Assembly (NCBI GenBank): GCA_946480835.1 | Contig: CAMLLC010000001.1 | Location: 372,001-436,000, forward strand | Direction of reading: 5' to 3' | DNA from: Entomomonas sp945283395 | Lineage (GTDB): Bacteria > Pseudomonadota > Gammaproteobacteria > Pseudomonadales > Pseudomonadaceae | DNA: 64,000 bases | Notes under the pieces: generated by a model | Databases searched by the model: none | What the model saw: only the letters and a program-made list of their open reading frames with translations | Told to the model about the DNA's origin: nothing | In this document: one piece after another, positions 38,301 through 46,922 of the stretch | Position numbering within the stretch: the stretch's first letter is position 1 | Layout of the letters: each line of letters starts with the position of its first letter | Translations under genes and position numbers: made by a program

Positions 38301-38782
38301 CTCAAATAAGTACTAAAAAATATAATAGTTCGGTATGGAGTAATTCCATAGAAGCAGGTTATGGGATATTATTAACAACCACTAAAGAGCATCAATGGAT
38401 TGCTATACCTCAAGTTCAATTAACCTATAATTGGTATGATACAGATAATCTCAAAGATCATAATAATCTTTACGTGAGTCATAACAAAGCTAGTGGCTTA
38501 GAGACACGGAGTGGCTTTAGATTATATGGCCGCGCTTTACAAAGACAATCGCTTGAACCTTTTGTAGAAATGAACTGGTTACATGCTACAGCTAAAAATC
38601 AATTAACCTTCAATGGTGATAAACTTAAAGATGGTTTGCCTCAACATCGTTTTGAAGCTAAATTAGGTTTACAAAGCCATCTTAATGATAAATGGTCAAT
38701 CTCTGCTCAAGTGGGTGGACAATGGGGGCAAAATCATTTCAACCAATATCAAGGACAACTTAACGCCCTTTATAAATGGTAA
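35348..38782 (+). CDS. Type V autotransporter with beta-helix passenger and C-terminal barrel
   Basis: A 1144-residue surface protein. A Sec signal peptide (about 1-22, cleavage near FIAADE) is followed by a passenger of some 800 residues rich in Asn, Thr, Ser and Gly with repeated short strand/turn units (N-N-G-T-I, S-G-T-I-T), as expected for a right-handed beta-helix. The junction LANQTAAVEMFQQTLFDRL near 840-858 matches pertactin-type autotransporters. The outer-membrane barrel is about 895-1144 and ends NALYKW, with a terminal aromatic residue for BAM recognition. A Cys pair (GCESLACL) lies near residue 170. No protease or adhesin motif is recognised, so the effector function is unknown. 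It is a lone gene. Confidence 0.92.
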   Translation: MNYQIKPLAIAIFLLTSHFIAADELPTITHVSDITTYQGGEVTAPIIEKSSSPDQQDTHKLTFNNTKISINNDTALNGMSFPAAISLGGWNGIEQGLQYGDLAITLDKDTNISVTRSSGNITGVYTETDSSEGVASITSDATIKITSVGNGDVRGILAQNFFDTNAHGCESLACLNKKAALMLNSNSKIDISGSGKLIRGADAQASHASIETAKGSEIAITATPSTGDNKQNIKGISSWGYDTFQSTSTVDNNGTITINYDDHANLASVAGIDSAAEIKSTVTNSNTITIKEDAFNPNALSNKATVTGIKNFVHYGENFIDTSATGNIIINSPHIYRSVGIQAIVGENNSSINNSVFETSINAHDSTINVTGKHEAIGIDSHFEKPDTLIGSNNRFNSTINYDNKAGSIFSSSNDSDGLAYGIKNESPQGDVKTIINNADTISATSRGEAVTIKSSTINSGNVKIYLGTGVKSIISSANKATANNAAIYASSNQGDSTIFSAAKYITTSGANNHGIRSESQAGESHVTTSSQIRTTGNNSAAIYSTTKNGANSVTVASGANLLGGSGDNGATIIMTTEGGKQELTIAAGASIASQNDKAIFTKNTRGITTVENSGTITGYATLQGNNVTFINAGTLDLKNNSSGKQAVTYTIGNRDGTFNNNGIIRFDQSMLDGTTNTATFKVANFYNNSQGIINLISKNPNGLNNLVGDKFIIKGNYIANGGSIYLNTTLNNASSNGGIGNSDQLQVNGNVITNGSATRLYIIPTANSVGGLTEGHGIKVINVTGTLQANAFVLGRPLTAGAYEYTLNQHDMDWYLSSFYKPTGSSTGQILYNPAIGAYLANQTAAVEMFQQTLFDRLISASDLDHDATKRLLWLRTIMTHGSRRSVQANFSNRNRSYMMQLGGDLAIWQVAEGYLHVGLMAGYGDAKNTSTARFTRTTADGKVKGYSSGIYGTWFQNQDTNLGLYLDTWSQMGWYRNQVSGEAQISTKKYNSSVWSNSIEAGYGILLTTTKEHQWIAIPQVQLTYNWYDTDNLKDHNNLYVSHNKASGLETRSGFRLYGRALQRQSLEPFVEMNWLHATAKNQLTFNGDKLKDGLPQHRFEAKLGLQSHLNDKWSISAQVGGQWGQNHFNQYQGQLNALYKW

Positions 38783-39132
38783 TTCTCAATTAAAAGCTTT
38801 GAGGCGTTTGCTGGCCCCTGAAAACTGGCTACCTTAGCGCTATTTTTTAAGGGAGCGATGGCTAAAGATGGTCAAGATTCATAGCTGTTAACTGCTATTT
38901 AGTTAGCTAAATAGCAACTGTCAGACAGGCGTAGTAGGCTTTATCAAACGGTAGGGAAACAGTTATTTAAGTGTATATTTACTAAGCGATAATTTCCATG
39001 GCTAGTGATACAATGAATAACCCTAAAAAAGGGCTCTATCCTTTGCTATACAGCATTTGAACTATTCAATATGGTTAATGATCCAGCTTGCCAATTCAGC
39101 TCATGATTGGCATTTGTTAATGTAACGAATTA
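38783..39132. other. Convergent intergenic region after the autotransporter
   Basis: About 350 bases without a gene. Two inverted repeats are visible: a perfect 10-bp stem with TTAG loop at 38893-38916, and a 7-bp stem at 39089-39112 followed on the plus strand by TTTGTTAA. Either could help end transcription from one side. Confidence 0.45.
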
Positions 39133-39930
39133 TTAAAGATTCAATTGCTCAATATTCTGATAATGGCTTTGCCACAGTAAATGAATAGTTTGCTTGAAAC
39201 AAGCTAATGCTCCCGTGGTAAGTAACTTTATTTGTCCTGCCCTACTTCTATCTGCTAATAATTGTTGCTTATCCAAGACTGAGTTTAGATGACGAGCAAC
39301 GGCTTCCCCTGTATCTATCACTACGACATTAGCAGGTAGTAACTGGCTTAATAATGGCCGCAAGAAGGGATAATGGGTACAGCCCAAAATAATAGTGTCA
39401 CATCCAGCCGCTAGCAAAGGCTGTAAATTGTTAATTAATAACTGACGGGTATTGGTTGTTATTAATTCGCCACGCTCAATACACTCCATAAGCCCCGGAC
39501 AAGGTTGGGCAAATACTGCTACATTATTCGCAAATTTGTCTAATAAAGCGGCAAACTTGGCACTTCGTAAAGTGCCACTAGTAGCTAGCACACCTACTTT
39601 ACCATTGATAGTAGCCTTAGTTGCAGGTTTTACCGCCGGCTCCATTGCTATAATAGGTAAGCTAGGGTATTGCTCTCTTAATAGCGTAGCTGCCGCAGCA
39701 GTGGCTGTATTACAAGCTATTACCAAAGCTTTAATGCCTTGGCTCAATAAATAATTGGTGACAATCACACTACGCTCTACAATAAAGCTAGCTTCTTTTT
39801 CCCCATAGGGAATATATTTGCTATCTGCTAGATAAATAATATCCTCGTTAGGCAACAACTGCTGGATAACTTTTAAAACAGATAAGCCTCCTACTCCTGA
39901 ATCAAATACACCTATAGCTTGATTATTCAT
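39133..39930 (-). CDS. murI: Glutamate racemase
   Basis: Makes D-glutamate for peptidoglycan. In the 265-residue form the family start is MNNQAIGVFDSGVGGLSVL, with the two catalytic cysteines at about Cys73 (IACNT) and Cys184 (LGCTHYPF). A GTG at 39945 would add five residues; the ATG at 39930 is the usual family start and overlaps the 3' end of moeB by eight bases. This end-to-start overlap and the order prmC-moeB-murI match Pseudomonas and imply a single transcript. Confidence 0.95.
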   Translation of the reverse strand: MNNQAIGVFDSGVGGLSVLKVIQQLLPNEDIIYLADSKYIPYGEKEASFIVERSVIVTNYLLSQGIKALVIACNTATAAAATLLREQYPSLPIIAMEPAVKPATKATINGKVGVLATSGTLRSAKFAALLDKFANNVAVFAQPCPGLMECIERGELITTNTRQLLINNLQPLLAAGCDTIILGCTHYPFLRPLLSQLLPANVVVIDTGEAVARHLNSVLDKQQLLADRSRAGQIKLLTTGALACFKQTIHLLWQSHYQNIEQLNL

Positions 39931-40684
39931 TTTGCGCAGTACCACACACCTTACAGCTAGGATCGGCTGTTATTTTAACCTCTTTAAAACAGCTAGTAGC
40001 GGCATCAAATAATAATAATTTCCCTACTAATGTTCGCCCAAACCCTACTATTAATTTGATAGCTTCAAGGGCCTGCATGGCACCTATAATGCCAACTACG
40101 GGCCCTAATATTCCTGCTTCACTACAGGTTAACTCTTGCTCACCACCAGTCCCAAATAGGCAATGATAACAAGGGCTTTCCATATGCCTTTTATCAAAAA
40201 CAGTAATTTGTCCTTGTAATCTAATGGCTGCCCCACTGACTAGCGGTTTTTTTAAAGTAACGCAGGTTTTATTAATTAGCTCTCTTGTCAAAAAATTATC
40301 AGAGCAATCTAGAACTACTGCGACAGAACTCACTAACGACTCTATATTATCGTCACTAATAGGTAGCGCCATTGGCTCTATTTCTAATAGTGGATTTAAT
40401 GCCAACAAGCGCTGCTTAGCCGCGGCTACTTTGGTTTGTTGAATTTGATTGGTTTGGTAAATTACTTGTCTTTGTAAATTAGTAAGATCTAGCTTATCAT
40501 AATCAGCTAGTATCAAGCGACCTACTCCAGCAGCAGCTAAATATAGCGCTGCAGGTGAACCTAACCCCCCTACGCCAACTATTAAGACACTACTAGCTTT
40601 AAGCTTTAATTGGCCTGTTACATCCACATCTTTTAATAAGATTTGTCTACTATAACGAAGTAATTCTTCGTCAGTTAATTGCAT
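39923..40684 (-). CDS. moeB: MoeB/ThiF-family adenylyltransferase
   Basis: E1-like enzyme that adenylates the C-terminal glycine of MoaD or ThiS, for molybdopterin or thiamine sulfur transfer. It has the N-terminal RYSRQILLKDVD, the nucleotide motif GVGGLG (about 37-42), the Asp after strand 2 (LADYDKLDLTNLQRQ), and zinc pairs CYHC and CKVC. A more upstream ATG at 40690 is only three bases after the GGAGG, so the ATG at 40684, nine bases after it, is preferred. Other moa genes are not in the window, so its pathway here is uncertain. It overlaps the stop of prmC. Confidence 0.9.
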   Translation of the reverse strand: MQLTDEELLRYSRQILLKDVDVTGQLKLKASSVLIVGVGGLGSPAALYLAAAGVGRLILADYDKLDLTNLQRQVIYQTNQIQQTKVAAAKQRLLALNPLLEIEPMALPISDDNIESLVSSVAVVLDCSDNFLTRELINKTCVTLKKPLVSGAAIRLQGQITVFDKRHMESPCYHCLFGTGGEQELTCSEAGILGPVVGIIGAMQALEAIKLIVGFGRTLVGKLLLFDAATSCFKEVKITADPSCKVCGTAQNE

Positions 40685-41511
40685 AACCATTGTCCTCCAG
40701 TCACTCGTTCTTTGCCTGCTAAATCATGGTAGGTAGCTATTTGCTTGAACCCTCTAATTTTTAATAAATGTTGTACTTGTGGGGCTTGCTGATAACCATG
40801 CTCTAAAAATAACCAGCCGTTAGTCTGCAAATGGTCAGGCGCTTGTTGAATAATCAGCTTAATATCATCTAAACCTGCTATTCCTGATATTAAGGCTGTA
40901 GCAGGCTCAAACCGGACATCACCACTATTTAAATGAGGATCATCAGCAGCTATGTAAGGAGGATTACTTACTATTAAATCAAAACGTTGGTGGCCTAACT
41001 CAGTAAACCAGTTGCTCTGCTTAAAAACAACATTTGTTAAGCTAAGACGTTGCCGATTTTGTTCAGCTAACTGAACTGCTGCTGTTATATAATCCACCCC
41101 TAGTAGCTGCGCTAATGGCCGTTCAACCGCAAGAGCCAAAGCTATAGCCCCTGTTCCTGTTCCTAAATCTAAAATAGCCAGTTGTTGATCTTTAGCCAAG
41201 TGATCTAAACATACCTCTACTAGCGTCTCAGTATCTGGTCGAGGGATCAAGGTATGTTCATTCACCTGTAATTCTAAAGACCAGAATCCTTGTCGCCCTA
41301 AAATATAAGCAATTGGCTCGCCTAGTTGTCGCCTTTGTAGGTAATCATTAAATTTATTGAGTGAGTTACTAGCCACCTGCTCATCCGGCCATGTATGTAA
41401 GTAACTAACAGGTTTAGCCAACGCTGCTGCTAATAATAATTCTACATCCAAACGAGGTGTGGCTGAATTAGTTAGTAAATTATTTACTAATAAATGCTTA
41501 ATAGTAGTCAT
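40675..41511 (-). CDS. prmC: Peptide chain release factor N5-glutamine methyltransferase
   Basis: SAM-dependent enzyme that methylates the Gln of the GGQ motif in RF1 and RF2. The SAM motif is DLGTGTGA (115-122) and the catalytic NPPY is at 183-186 (VSNPPYIA), with the expected N-terminal helical substrate-binding domain. It normally follows prfA in Pseudomonas; here its upstream neighbour is an AbrB-family permease gene, which it overlaps by four bases (ATGA). The prfA gene must lie elsewhere. Confidence 0.95.
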   Translation of the reverse strand: MTTIKHLLVNNLLTNSATPRLDVELLLAAALAKPVSYLHTWPDEQVASNSLNKFNDYLQRRQLGEPIAYILGRQGFWSLELQVNEHTLIPRPDTETLVEVCLDHLAKDQQLAILDLGTGTGAIALALAVERPLAQLLGVDYITAAVQLAEQNRQRLSLTNVVFKQSNWFTELGHQRFDLIVSNPPYIAADDPHLNSGDVRFEPATALISGIAGLDDIKLIIQQAPDHLQTNGWLFLEHGYQQAPQVQHLLKIRGFKQIATYHDLAGKERVTGGQWLCN

Positions 41512-42584
41512 CGATTCTTTGCCCTCTGTAATGCAAAACTGGCAATAAACTTAGTAAGCAATGGCCCTATTAATATGACTGCAAATAATCTCAAGGTTTG
41601 CATAGCTACTACTAATCCCACATCAGCATGTACCTCAATAGCGACAATTGATAATGAGTCTAACCCGCCGGGACTAGTAGCTAAGTATGCCGATAAATAA
41701 TCAACGCCTAACCACCAAGCTACCACAAAGGCCGACATAGCACATAAGATAATAAGTAACATAGAAGTCGCCATCATTATTGGCATAGCATACATAACAT
41801 AACGCAGTGTTGCTTTATCAAATCTTAGCCCTATATAGCCACCCATGACAGCATAGCCAATCATCAATAAGCCATGGGGTATTATTAAGTTGACCCAGCC
41901 TAATAACTGGCAAATACTACCAAGCACCATAGGAATTAACAGATAACCCGCCGGAATAAAACGTCCTAAACCTACGCCTATTATCAATATACTCAAAGTG
42001 ATAAGCAAATCGACTACGTTTTGTTGAGCGTGGATTATAGAATGATTCACCGTTATTAGTTCTTTAGGTAGAGGCTCTGCTAAACAATGACTTACTAATG
42101 CCACCATTAATACTACACAAATAACCCTAATATATTGCATGGTAGCAACTACTCTAGTATCAGCACCATAATCTTCAGCCATAGCCACCATAGCTGAAGC
42201 CCCTCCAGGAGAAGTACCCCAAGCAGCTGTAGCACCCGGCAAACCACCAAAACGAACACTTAACATACCTACTATTACACTCAATAACATAGTGACTAAG
42301 GTAGCTAATAACATTACTTGCCAATCATTAATAATTTCTAATAAGACATGAACACTAACTGCGTGAGCTATTAAACAACCCACCAATCCTTGACTATATT
42401 TAAAACACACTTTGGGGACGCTAATTTTAGCATCACATCCCCCCATTACAATGCCCAATAACATAGGGCCAAGTAGTAATGCTGCTGGAATAGAAGCTTG
42501 CTCTAACAATAGCCCAAGTAGCAAAGCCAATACCCAAAAGTATAGCCATTGCTTAGTTACAGACACATTTGCTATACCCAGCAT
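41508..42584 (-). CDS. AbrB-family (duplicated-domain) membrane protein
   Basis: A 358-residue inner-membrane protein with about ten hydrophobic segments. Two halves share the AbrB_dup pattern: GPMLLGIVMGG near residues 38-48 and LLIPMVLGSICQLLGW in the second half, with TSPGGASAMVAMAEDYGAD and TSPGGLDSLSIVAIEV at the corresponding positions. The repeated TSPGG(A/L) motif supports an internal duplication. Members are annotated as putative ammonia-monooxygenase or AbrB-family transport proteins; the function is not known. It is first of the operon with prmC-moeB-murI, but any functional link is unclear. Confidence 0.88.
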   Translation of the reverse strand: MLGIANVSVTKQWLYFWVLALLLGLLLEQASIPAALLLGPMLLGIVMGGCDAKISVPKVCFKYSQGLVGCLIAHAVSVHVLLEIINDWQVMLLATLVTMLLSVIVGMLSVRFGGLPGATAAWGTSPGGASAMVAMAEDYGADTRVVATMQYIRVICVVLMVALVSHCLAEPLPKELITVNHSIIHAQQNVVDLLITLSILIIGVGLGRFIPAGYLLIPMVLGSICQLLGWVNLIIPHGLLMIGYAVMGGYIGLRFDKATLRYVMYAMPIMMATSMLLIILCAMSAFVVAWWLGVDYLSAYLATSPGGLDSLSIVAIEVHADVGLVVAMQTLRLFAVILIGPLLTKFIASFALQRAKNR

Positions 42585-42985
42585 TATTAACTAACCACTT
42601 GTTAAAAGAAAAGCTATTAACATAGCTAAAATTAATGAAAAATAACCACAAGTTCACTTTAACTTTAAGATATATCAACAAAAATAACATAATATGCTTT
42701 ATTATATACAGTTATTTAGCGCCATTTAGCATAGTTACTCTCATGTTTAATAACATGTTGAATAAAATGTAAGATTACAAAATAATCTATAAATAGTGCT
42801 AAAATAGTATGATAGGAAGTTTGATAAAAATAGTAAAAATATTTTATAGTTTTGCATAAAATACTGCTATATTTTCAAAAAATTTCTGATTTTAAACGAA
42901 ACACTACTTATTAATACTATTTATATAGTATTATTAGACTAATATATCAAGAATTAATAACCGTTGGTTTCAAGGGATTACTATT
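42585..42985. other. Divergent promoter region before fimV
   Basis: About 400 AT-rich bases between the prmC operon and fimV. Several TATAAT-like strings are present, for example in 42890-42930, but no single promoter can be chosen. No gene or repeat recognised. Confidence 0.5.
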
Positions 42986-45900
42986 ATGGTAAAAGTTCAT
43001 AAGTTGGTTGCAGCTATCGCCACTACCTTTATGCTTTCTACAACAAGTGCGTATGCTCTTAACATGGGTGAGATTTCATGGAAGTCAGCCTATGGACAAC
43101 CGCTCAATGCGACGATAGAACTATCAAATATTGCTGGATTAACTGCTAAAGACATACAAGCCTCCCTAGCTTCCAATGCTGAGTTTACTAAAGCAGGCAT
43201 ATTACATTCAAATGAACTAGCTAAACTGACTTTTACAACTATTATGGGGAAAGAAGGCAAAGCTTATATCAAAGTAACATCTAATAGCCCTATCAAAGAA
43301 CCTTATTTAGATCTATTAGTTAATGTATCTTTCCAAGGAACTAAAATATCCAAGGACTACACCATCCTGCTTGATTTACCTTCCACAAACAATAAAACTA
43401 ACAGTAAGATAGCTAGCCAGCCTACTAACCAAAATAGAAAACCGCCAATAACTACTGAAACTGTAGATAAGACATCTGATAGTTACAAAATTCAAAAAGG
43501 TGATACCTTATGGACTATTGCTGAAAAAGAGCGAGGTACCAATAATACCGCTAAAACCGCAGCAGCTATCTATAAAAAGAATCCTAATGCCTTTATCAAT
43601 GGTAGTATCAATCATTTGATAGCTGGCTATAATATCGCATTACCATCTACACAAGAGATACAAGCTATACCTCTGGCTGAAGCTAACGCTCTTTTTACAT
43701 CGCCTAAAGAGACTAAGCAAAGCAACTCCAATACTACTAAACAGCCTGTCCAAACTATTGTTGATAAAAAACAAACCAACCAGCTACAAAACAGATTAAA
43801 ATCCTCGGAACAAGCGCTTAATACTGCTCGTTTAGAAAATGATGAATTAAGTACAAAACTAGAACAATTACAGAATGAAATAGATAAATTAAAAGAAGTT
43901 TCTGACATAAAAGACGAGCAAATTAATACTATCAAGTCACAATTAACTAACAATCAAACTTCTTCCGAAACAACCGCTACGCAAACAGACTCTACCTCTC
44001 ATACTAATCCAGCTACTACAAATGAGTCTAATGCTAACACTGAAACCGCTGCTAGCACTTCAACAGATGCTACAACCGAGTCTAATACTAACGCGGAAAC
44101 TACTGCTAGCACTTCAACAGCTACGACAACTGAGGCTAGTGCTAACACTGAAACCGCTCCTAGCACTACAGCAGCTACGACAACTGAGGCTAGTGCTAAC
44201 ACTGAAACCGCTCCTAGCACTACAACAGCTACGACAACTGAGGCTAATGCTAACGCTGAAACTTCTCCTAGCACTACAGCAGCTACGACAACTGAGGCTA
44301 ATGCTAACGCTGAAACTTCTCCTAGCACTACAGCAGCTACGACAACTGAGGCTAATGCTAACACTGCAACTACTCCTAGCACCCCGGCGATACCTAACAC
44401 TGATGAAGATGATTCACTTTTCTTAGGGTTAGATAGCTCCATTCTAATCAAATTAGGCTGTGGGGTTTTACTTATTGTTTGTATAGCAGCGCTAATTTTA
44501 CGTCGCAAGAAAGCTGCTGATGAAACAGAAGTCGACTTAAGCCAACTATTACTTGATGATTCAGACAGCCAAGAGGCACTAGTACATCAACCAGATCATT
44601 CATCTGATGCTGTTACTAGTAGTAGCGACAGCCCCAAATCGACCCTAGAAGATGGGACTAATATCACTGATAAGGTGGATATCTATTTGGCCTATGATCG
44701 TTATGAAGATGCTATTAGTCTTTTATCAGAAGCTCTTAAAACTGATCCTAATAATGATGAGTATCGTTTTAAACTACTAGAAATCTATGCTGAACAGGGT
44801 GATGCTAATAATTTTGAAAAAGCTGCCCAAGAGCTACTCTTGCATTCACCATTAGCCCAACAAGAAGTTGATAAACTAAGGGCTGATCATCTTGCCTTGC
44901 AGGAGGCAAATATCAATTTTGCTGCTACTAAAAAGCACATTGAACCTACTATTTCCAGTAATTTTGAATCAGCTACTAGTCCTACAGCCCATGCTGATCA
45001 ATTTCCTGTGATTGAGGATACGCCAATAATAGCCGAACCACTGAAAAAATCTTCAGATAAGCCTCGTGCTACTATTAGCCAACAACCTTTAACAAAAGAT
45101 AGTACTGATACTACTCCGACAACCTTTAGCTTCCAAACCTCTTCAGATATTGAGGATGCCGTTTCAAAAGCCAATGCTGATTTTTCATTAGAGACTATTC
45201 ATGCTGAACCTACTATCGAGAAGTCGCCACTTTTTAGTACAGATGGAACGGATATTGATGGTTTTAATACCGACTCACCTGTTTATGAGTTCGCTGATAA
45301 AAAAGCTGACCTCAAAAAAGATAAAGCTGAAGAAGAAAATTATAAGTTTGATTTAGGTATAGATGAGCATAAGGCATCAAACAATTCACAATCTGAAGCA
45401 AAAACTCTAGATGATTTAGATAGTTCTAATGACCTCTTTACACATTTTTCCTCAACTACTGATGATATAGAAGATAATTCTATCGACCATGCAGATGAAG
45501 TGATAGAAAAGGATCAAATTACTACTAAACTTGAATTAGTCCATGCTTATTTTGAAATGAATGATACCGAAGGCGCCCATGACCTACTTAATGAAATAAT
45601 TCAAGAAGGAAATGAAGCACAACAAGCAGAAGCTAAACAGCTATTAGCAGGTATCAATGATAAAGCTAATCAGGAGGAAATAAACCATCCTTCTCAACCA
45701 CAAGCTTTTGAAACAATATCTACTGAACAAGCTTTTGAAGATTTACAACCTACGAATGATAAAGCAGTAACTTCTGAAGCTACAACTATTCTAAAAGAAT
45801 CCACTGAAACGCCTAAAATATCCGAATATAATGTAACTACCAATCTCAATACTGATGCTAAATCGGCTGATGTAAATGAGTTAGATCTTGGATTTGAGCT

Positions 45901-46060
45901 ATCAACACAAGATGAAGTATCAACTAAGTTAGAGCTAGCCCATGCCTATATTGATATGGGTGATATCACTGGTGCAAAAGAGATCTTAGACGAGGTACTA
46001 AAAGAAGGTAATAGTGAACAGCAAAAACAAGCTGAGCAATTGATATCTTCACTTCACTAG
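42986..46060 (+). CDS. fimV: FimV peptidoglycan-binding polar hub protein
   Basis: FimV localises to cell poles and organises type IV pilus and cAMP signalling proteins in Pseudomonas. The 1024 residues begin with a signal peptide (about 1-24), then the FimV N-terminal domain (MGEISWKSAYGQPLNA), a LysM domain (about 165-218, YKIQKGDTLW), a coiled coil (about 260-312), a 54-bp-repeat Thr/Ala/Asn/Glu linker (about 344-469), and one membrane helix (about 484-506) followed by the cytoplasmic RRKK. The cytoplasmic part has a TPR-like segment near 565-625 and two copies of the conserved C-terminal module, at about 843-892 and 965-1024. The downstream truA neighbour is the same as in Pseudomonas. 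No other pilus gene is in the window. Confidence 0.95.
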   Translation: MVKVHKLVAAIATTFMLSTTSAYALNMGEISWKSAYGQPLNATIELSNIAGLTAKDIQASLASNAEFTKAGILHSNELAKLTFTTIMGKEGKAYIKVTSNSPIKEPYLDLLVNVSFQGTKISKDYTILLDLPSTNNKTNSKIASQPTNQNRKPPITTETVDKTSDSYKIQKGDTLWTIAEKERGTNNTAKTAAAIYKKNPNAFINGSINHLIAGYNIALPSTQEIQAIPLAEANALFTSPKETKQSNSNTTKQPVQTIVDKKQTNQLQNRLKSSEQALNTARLENDELSTKLEQLQNEIDKLKEVSDIKDEQINTIKSQLTNNQTSSETTATQTDSTSHTNPATTNESNANTETAASTSTDATTESNTNAETTASTSTATTTEASANTETAPSTTAATTTEASANTETAPSTTTATTTEANANAETSPSTTAATTTEANANAETSPSTTAATTTEANANTATTPSTPAIPNTDEDDSLFLGLDSSILIKLGCGVLLIVCIAALILRRKKAADETEVDLSQLLLDDSDSQEALVHQPDHSSDAVTSSSDSPKSTLEDGTNITDKVDIYLAYDRYEDAISLLSEALKTDPNNDEYRFKLLEIYAEQGDANNFEKAAQELLLHSPLAQQEVDKLRADHLALQEANINFAATKKHIEPTISSNFESATSPTAHADQFPVIEDTPIIAEPLKKSSDKPRATISQQPLTKDSTDTTPTTFSFQTSSDIEDAVSKANADFSLETIHAEPTIEKSPLFSTDGTDIDGFNTDSPVYEFADKKADLKKDKAEEENYKFDLGIDEHKASNNSQSEAKTLDDLDSSNDLFTHFSSTTDDIEDNSIDHADEVIEKDQITTKLELVHAYFEMNDTEGAHDLLNEIIQEGNEAQQAEAKQLLAGINDKANQEEINHPSQPQAFETISTEQAFEDLQPTNDKAVTSEATTILKESTETPKISEYNVTTNLNTDAKSADVNELDLGFELSTQDEVSTKLELAHAYIDMGDITGAKEILDEVLKEGNSEQQKQAEQLISSLH
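44015..44392 (+). repeat. 54-bp tandem repeat (seven units) inside fimV
   Basis: Seven 54-bp units encode 18-residue repeats of the type TTEANANAETSPSTTAAT. Units 3 and 4 and units 5 and 6 are almost identical in DNA, so copy number has probably changed recently. The unit is a multiple of three, so changes keep the frame. Confidence 0.9.
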
Positions 46061-46067
46061 TTTTTAA

Positions 46068-46919
46068 ATGCAAGCTAGTAGTTCAACAGAAACGGTAGCC
46101 ACAATGGCTACCGTTAATCTTTCCAGAATAGCCCTAGGGGTTGAATACAACGGCACGCTTTATAGAGGTTTTCAACGCCAACCAAATGGTATTGCAACTA
46201 TTCAACACTGCTTAGAAGAGGCTCTTAGTAAAGTAGCTAATAAACCTATTAATGTTTTTGTAGCAGGACGTACCGATGCAGGAGTTCATGCTTCCGGTCA
46301 AGTTATTCATTTTGATACAGATGTGACTCGCCCTATGCAAGCTTGGATGATGGGTACTATTGCTAATCTTCCTAAAGATATTAGTATAACTTGGGTAAAA
46401 GCGGTACCTCAACACTTTCATGCACGTTATACAGCATTTGCTAGACGTTATCGTTACATCATTTACAATAGTCCAACTAGACCTGCCTTGCTGAGTAATG
46501 AAGTAACGTGGAATTTCAGGCCACTAAATATAGAAAGAATGCAAGCCGCAGCCAACTATCTACTTGGCACGCATGATTTTACCTCCTTTCGAGCGGTTCA
46601 ATGTCAAGCTAAATCACCTATTAAAACCCTCCATCATTTTAAAGTAATAAGATTCGGTCAACTCATTATCTTAGATGTCAGGGCAGATGCTTTTTTGCAT
46701 CACATGGTTAGAAATTTGGCAGGTTTATTAATGACTATAGGGGCCGGCGAAAGACCTATCAGTTGGGCTAAAGAAGCGCTAGCAGCTAAAGATAGAACTA
46801 AAGCTGGCGTCACAGCTCCCCCTTATGGCTTATATTTAGTCAAGGTAGAATATCCAGCAGAATTTGCTATACCCTGCCAATCCTTAGGACCACACTTTTT
46901 ATCTGGTTTAGCAGATTGA
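46068..46919 (+). CDS. truA: tRNA pseudouridine(38-40) synthase
   Basis: Converts uridines 38-40 in the anticodon stem-loop of tRNAs to pseudouridine. The catalytic Asp is at about residue 70 in GRTDAGVHASGQVIHF, with HDFTSFRA and FLHHMVRNLAG typical of TruA. At 283 residues the product carries about 12 extra N-terminal residues; the ATG at 46104 would give MATVNLSRIALGVEYNG and is the better match to family starts, but neither start has a good Shine-Dalgarno. It begins 7 bases after the fimV stop codon, so it is probably translated from the fimV mRNA. Confidence 0.95.
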   Translation: MQASSSTETVATMATVNLSRIALGVEYNGTLYRGFQRQPNGIATIQHCLEEALSKVANKPINVFVAGRTDAGVHASGQVIHFDTDVTRPMQAWMMGTIANLPKDISITWVKAVPQHFHARYTAFARRYRYIIYNSPTRPALLSNEVTWNFRPLNIERMQAAANYLLGTHDFTSFRAVQCQAKSPIKTLHHFKVIRFGQLIILDVRADAFLHHMVRNLAGLLMTIGAGERPISWAKEALAAKDRTKAGVTAPPYGLYLVKVEYPAEFAIPCQSLGPHFLSGLAD

Positions 46920-46922
46920 TGA

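Noticed and set aside
44022..44426. Open frames of 134 (plus) and 169 (minus) codons inside the fimV repeat region
   Set aside because: They exist only because the 54-bp repeat lacks stops in several frames; their products are low-complexity repeats and fimV itself is clearly coding.
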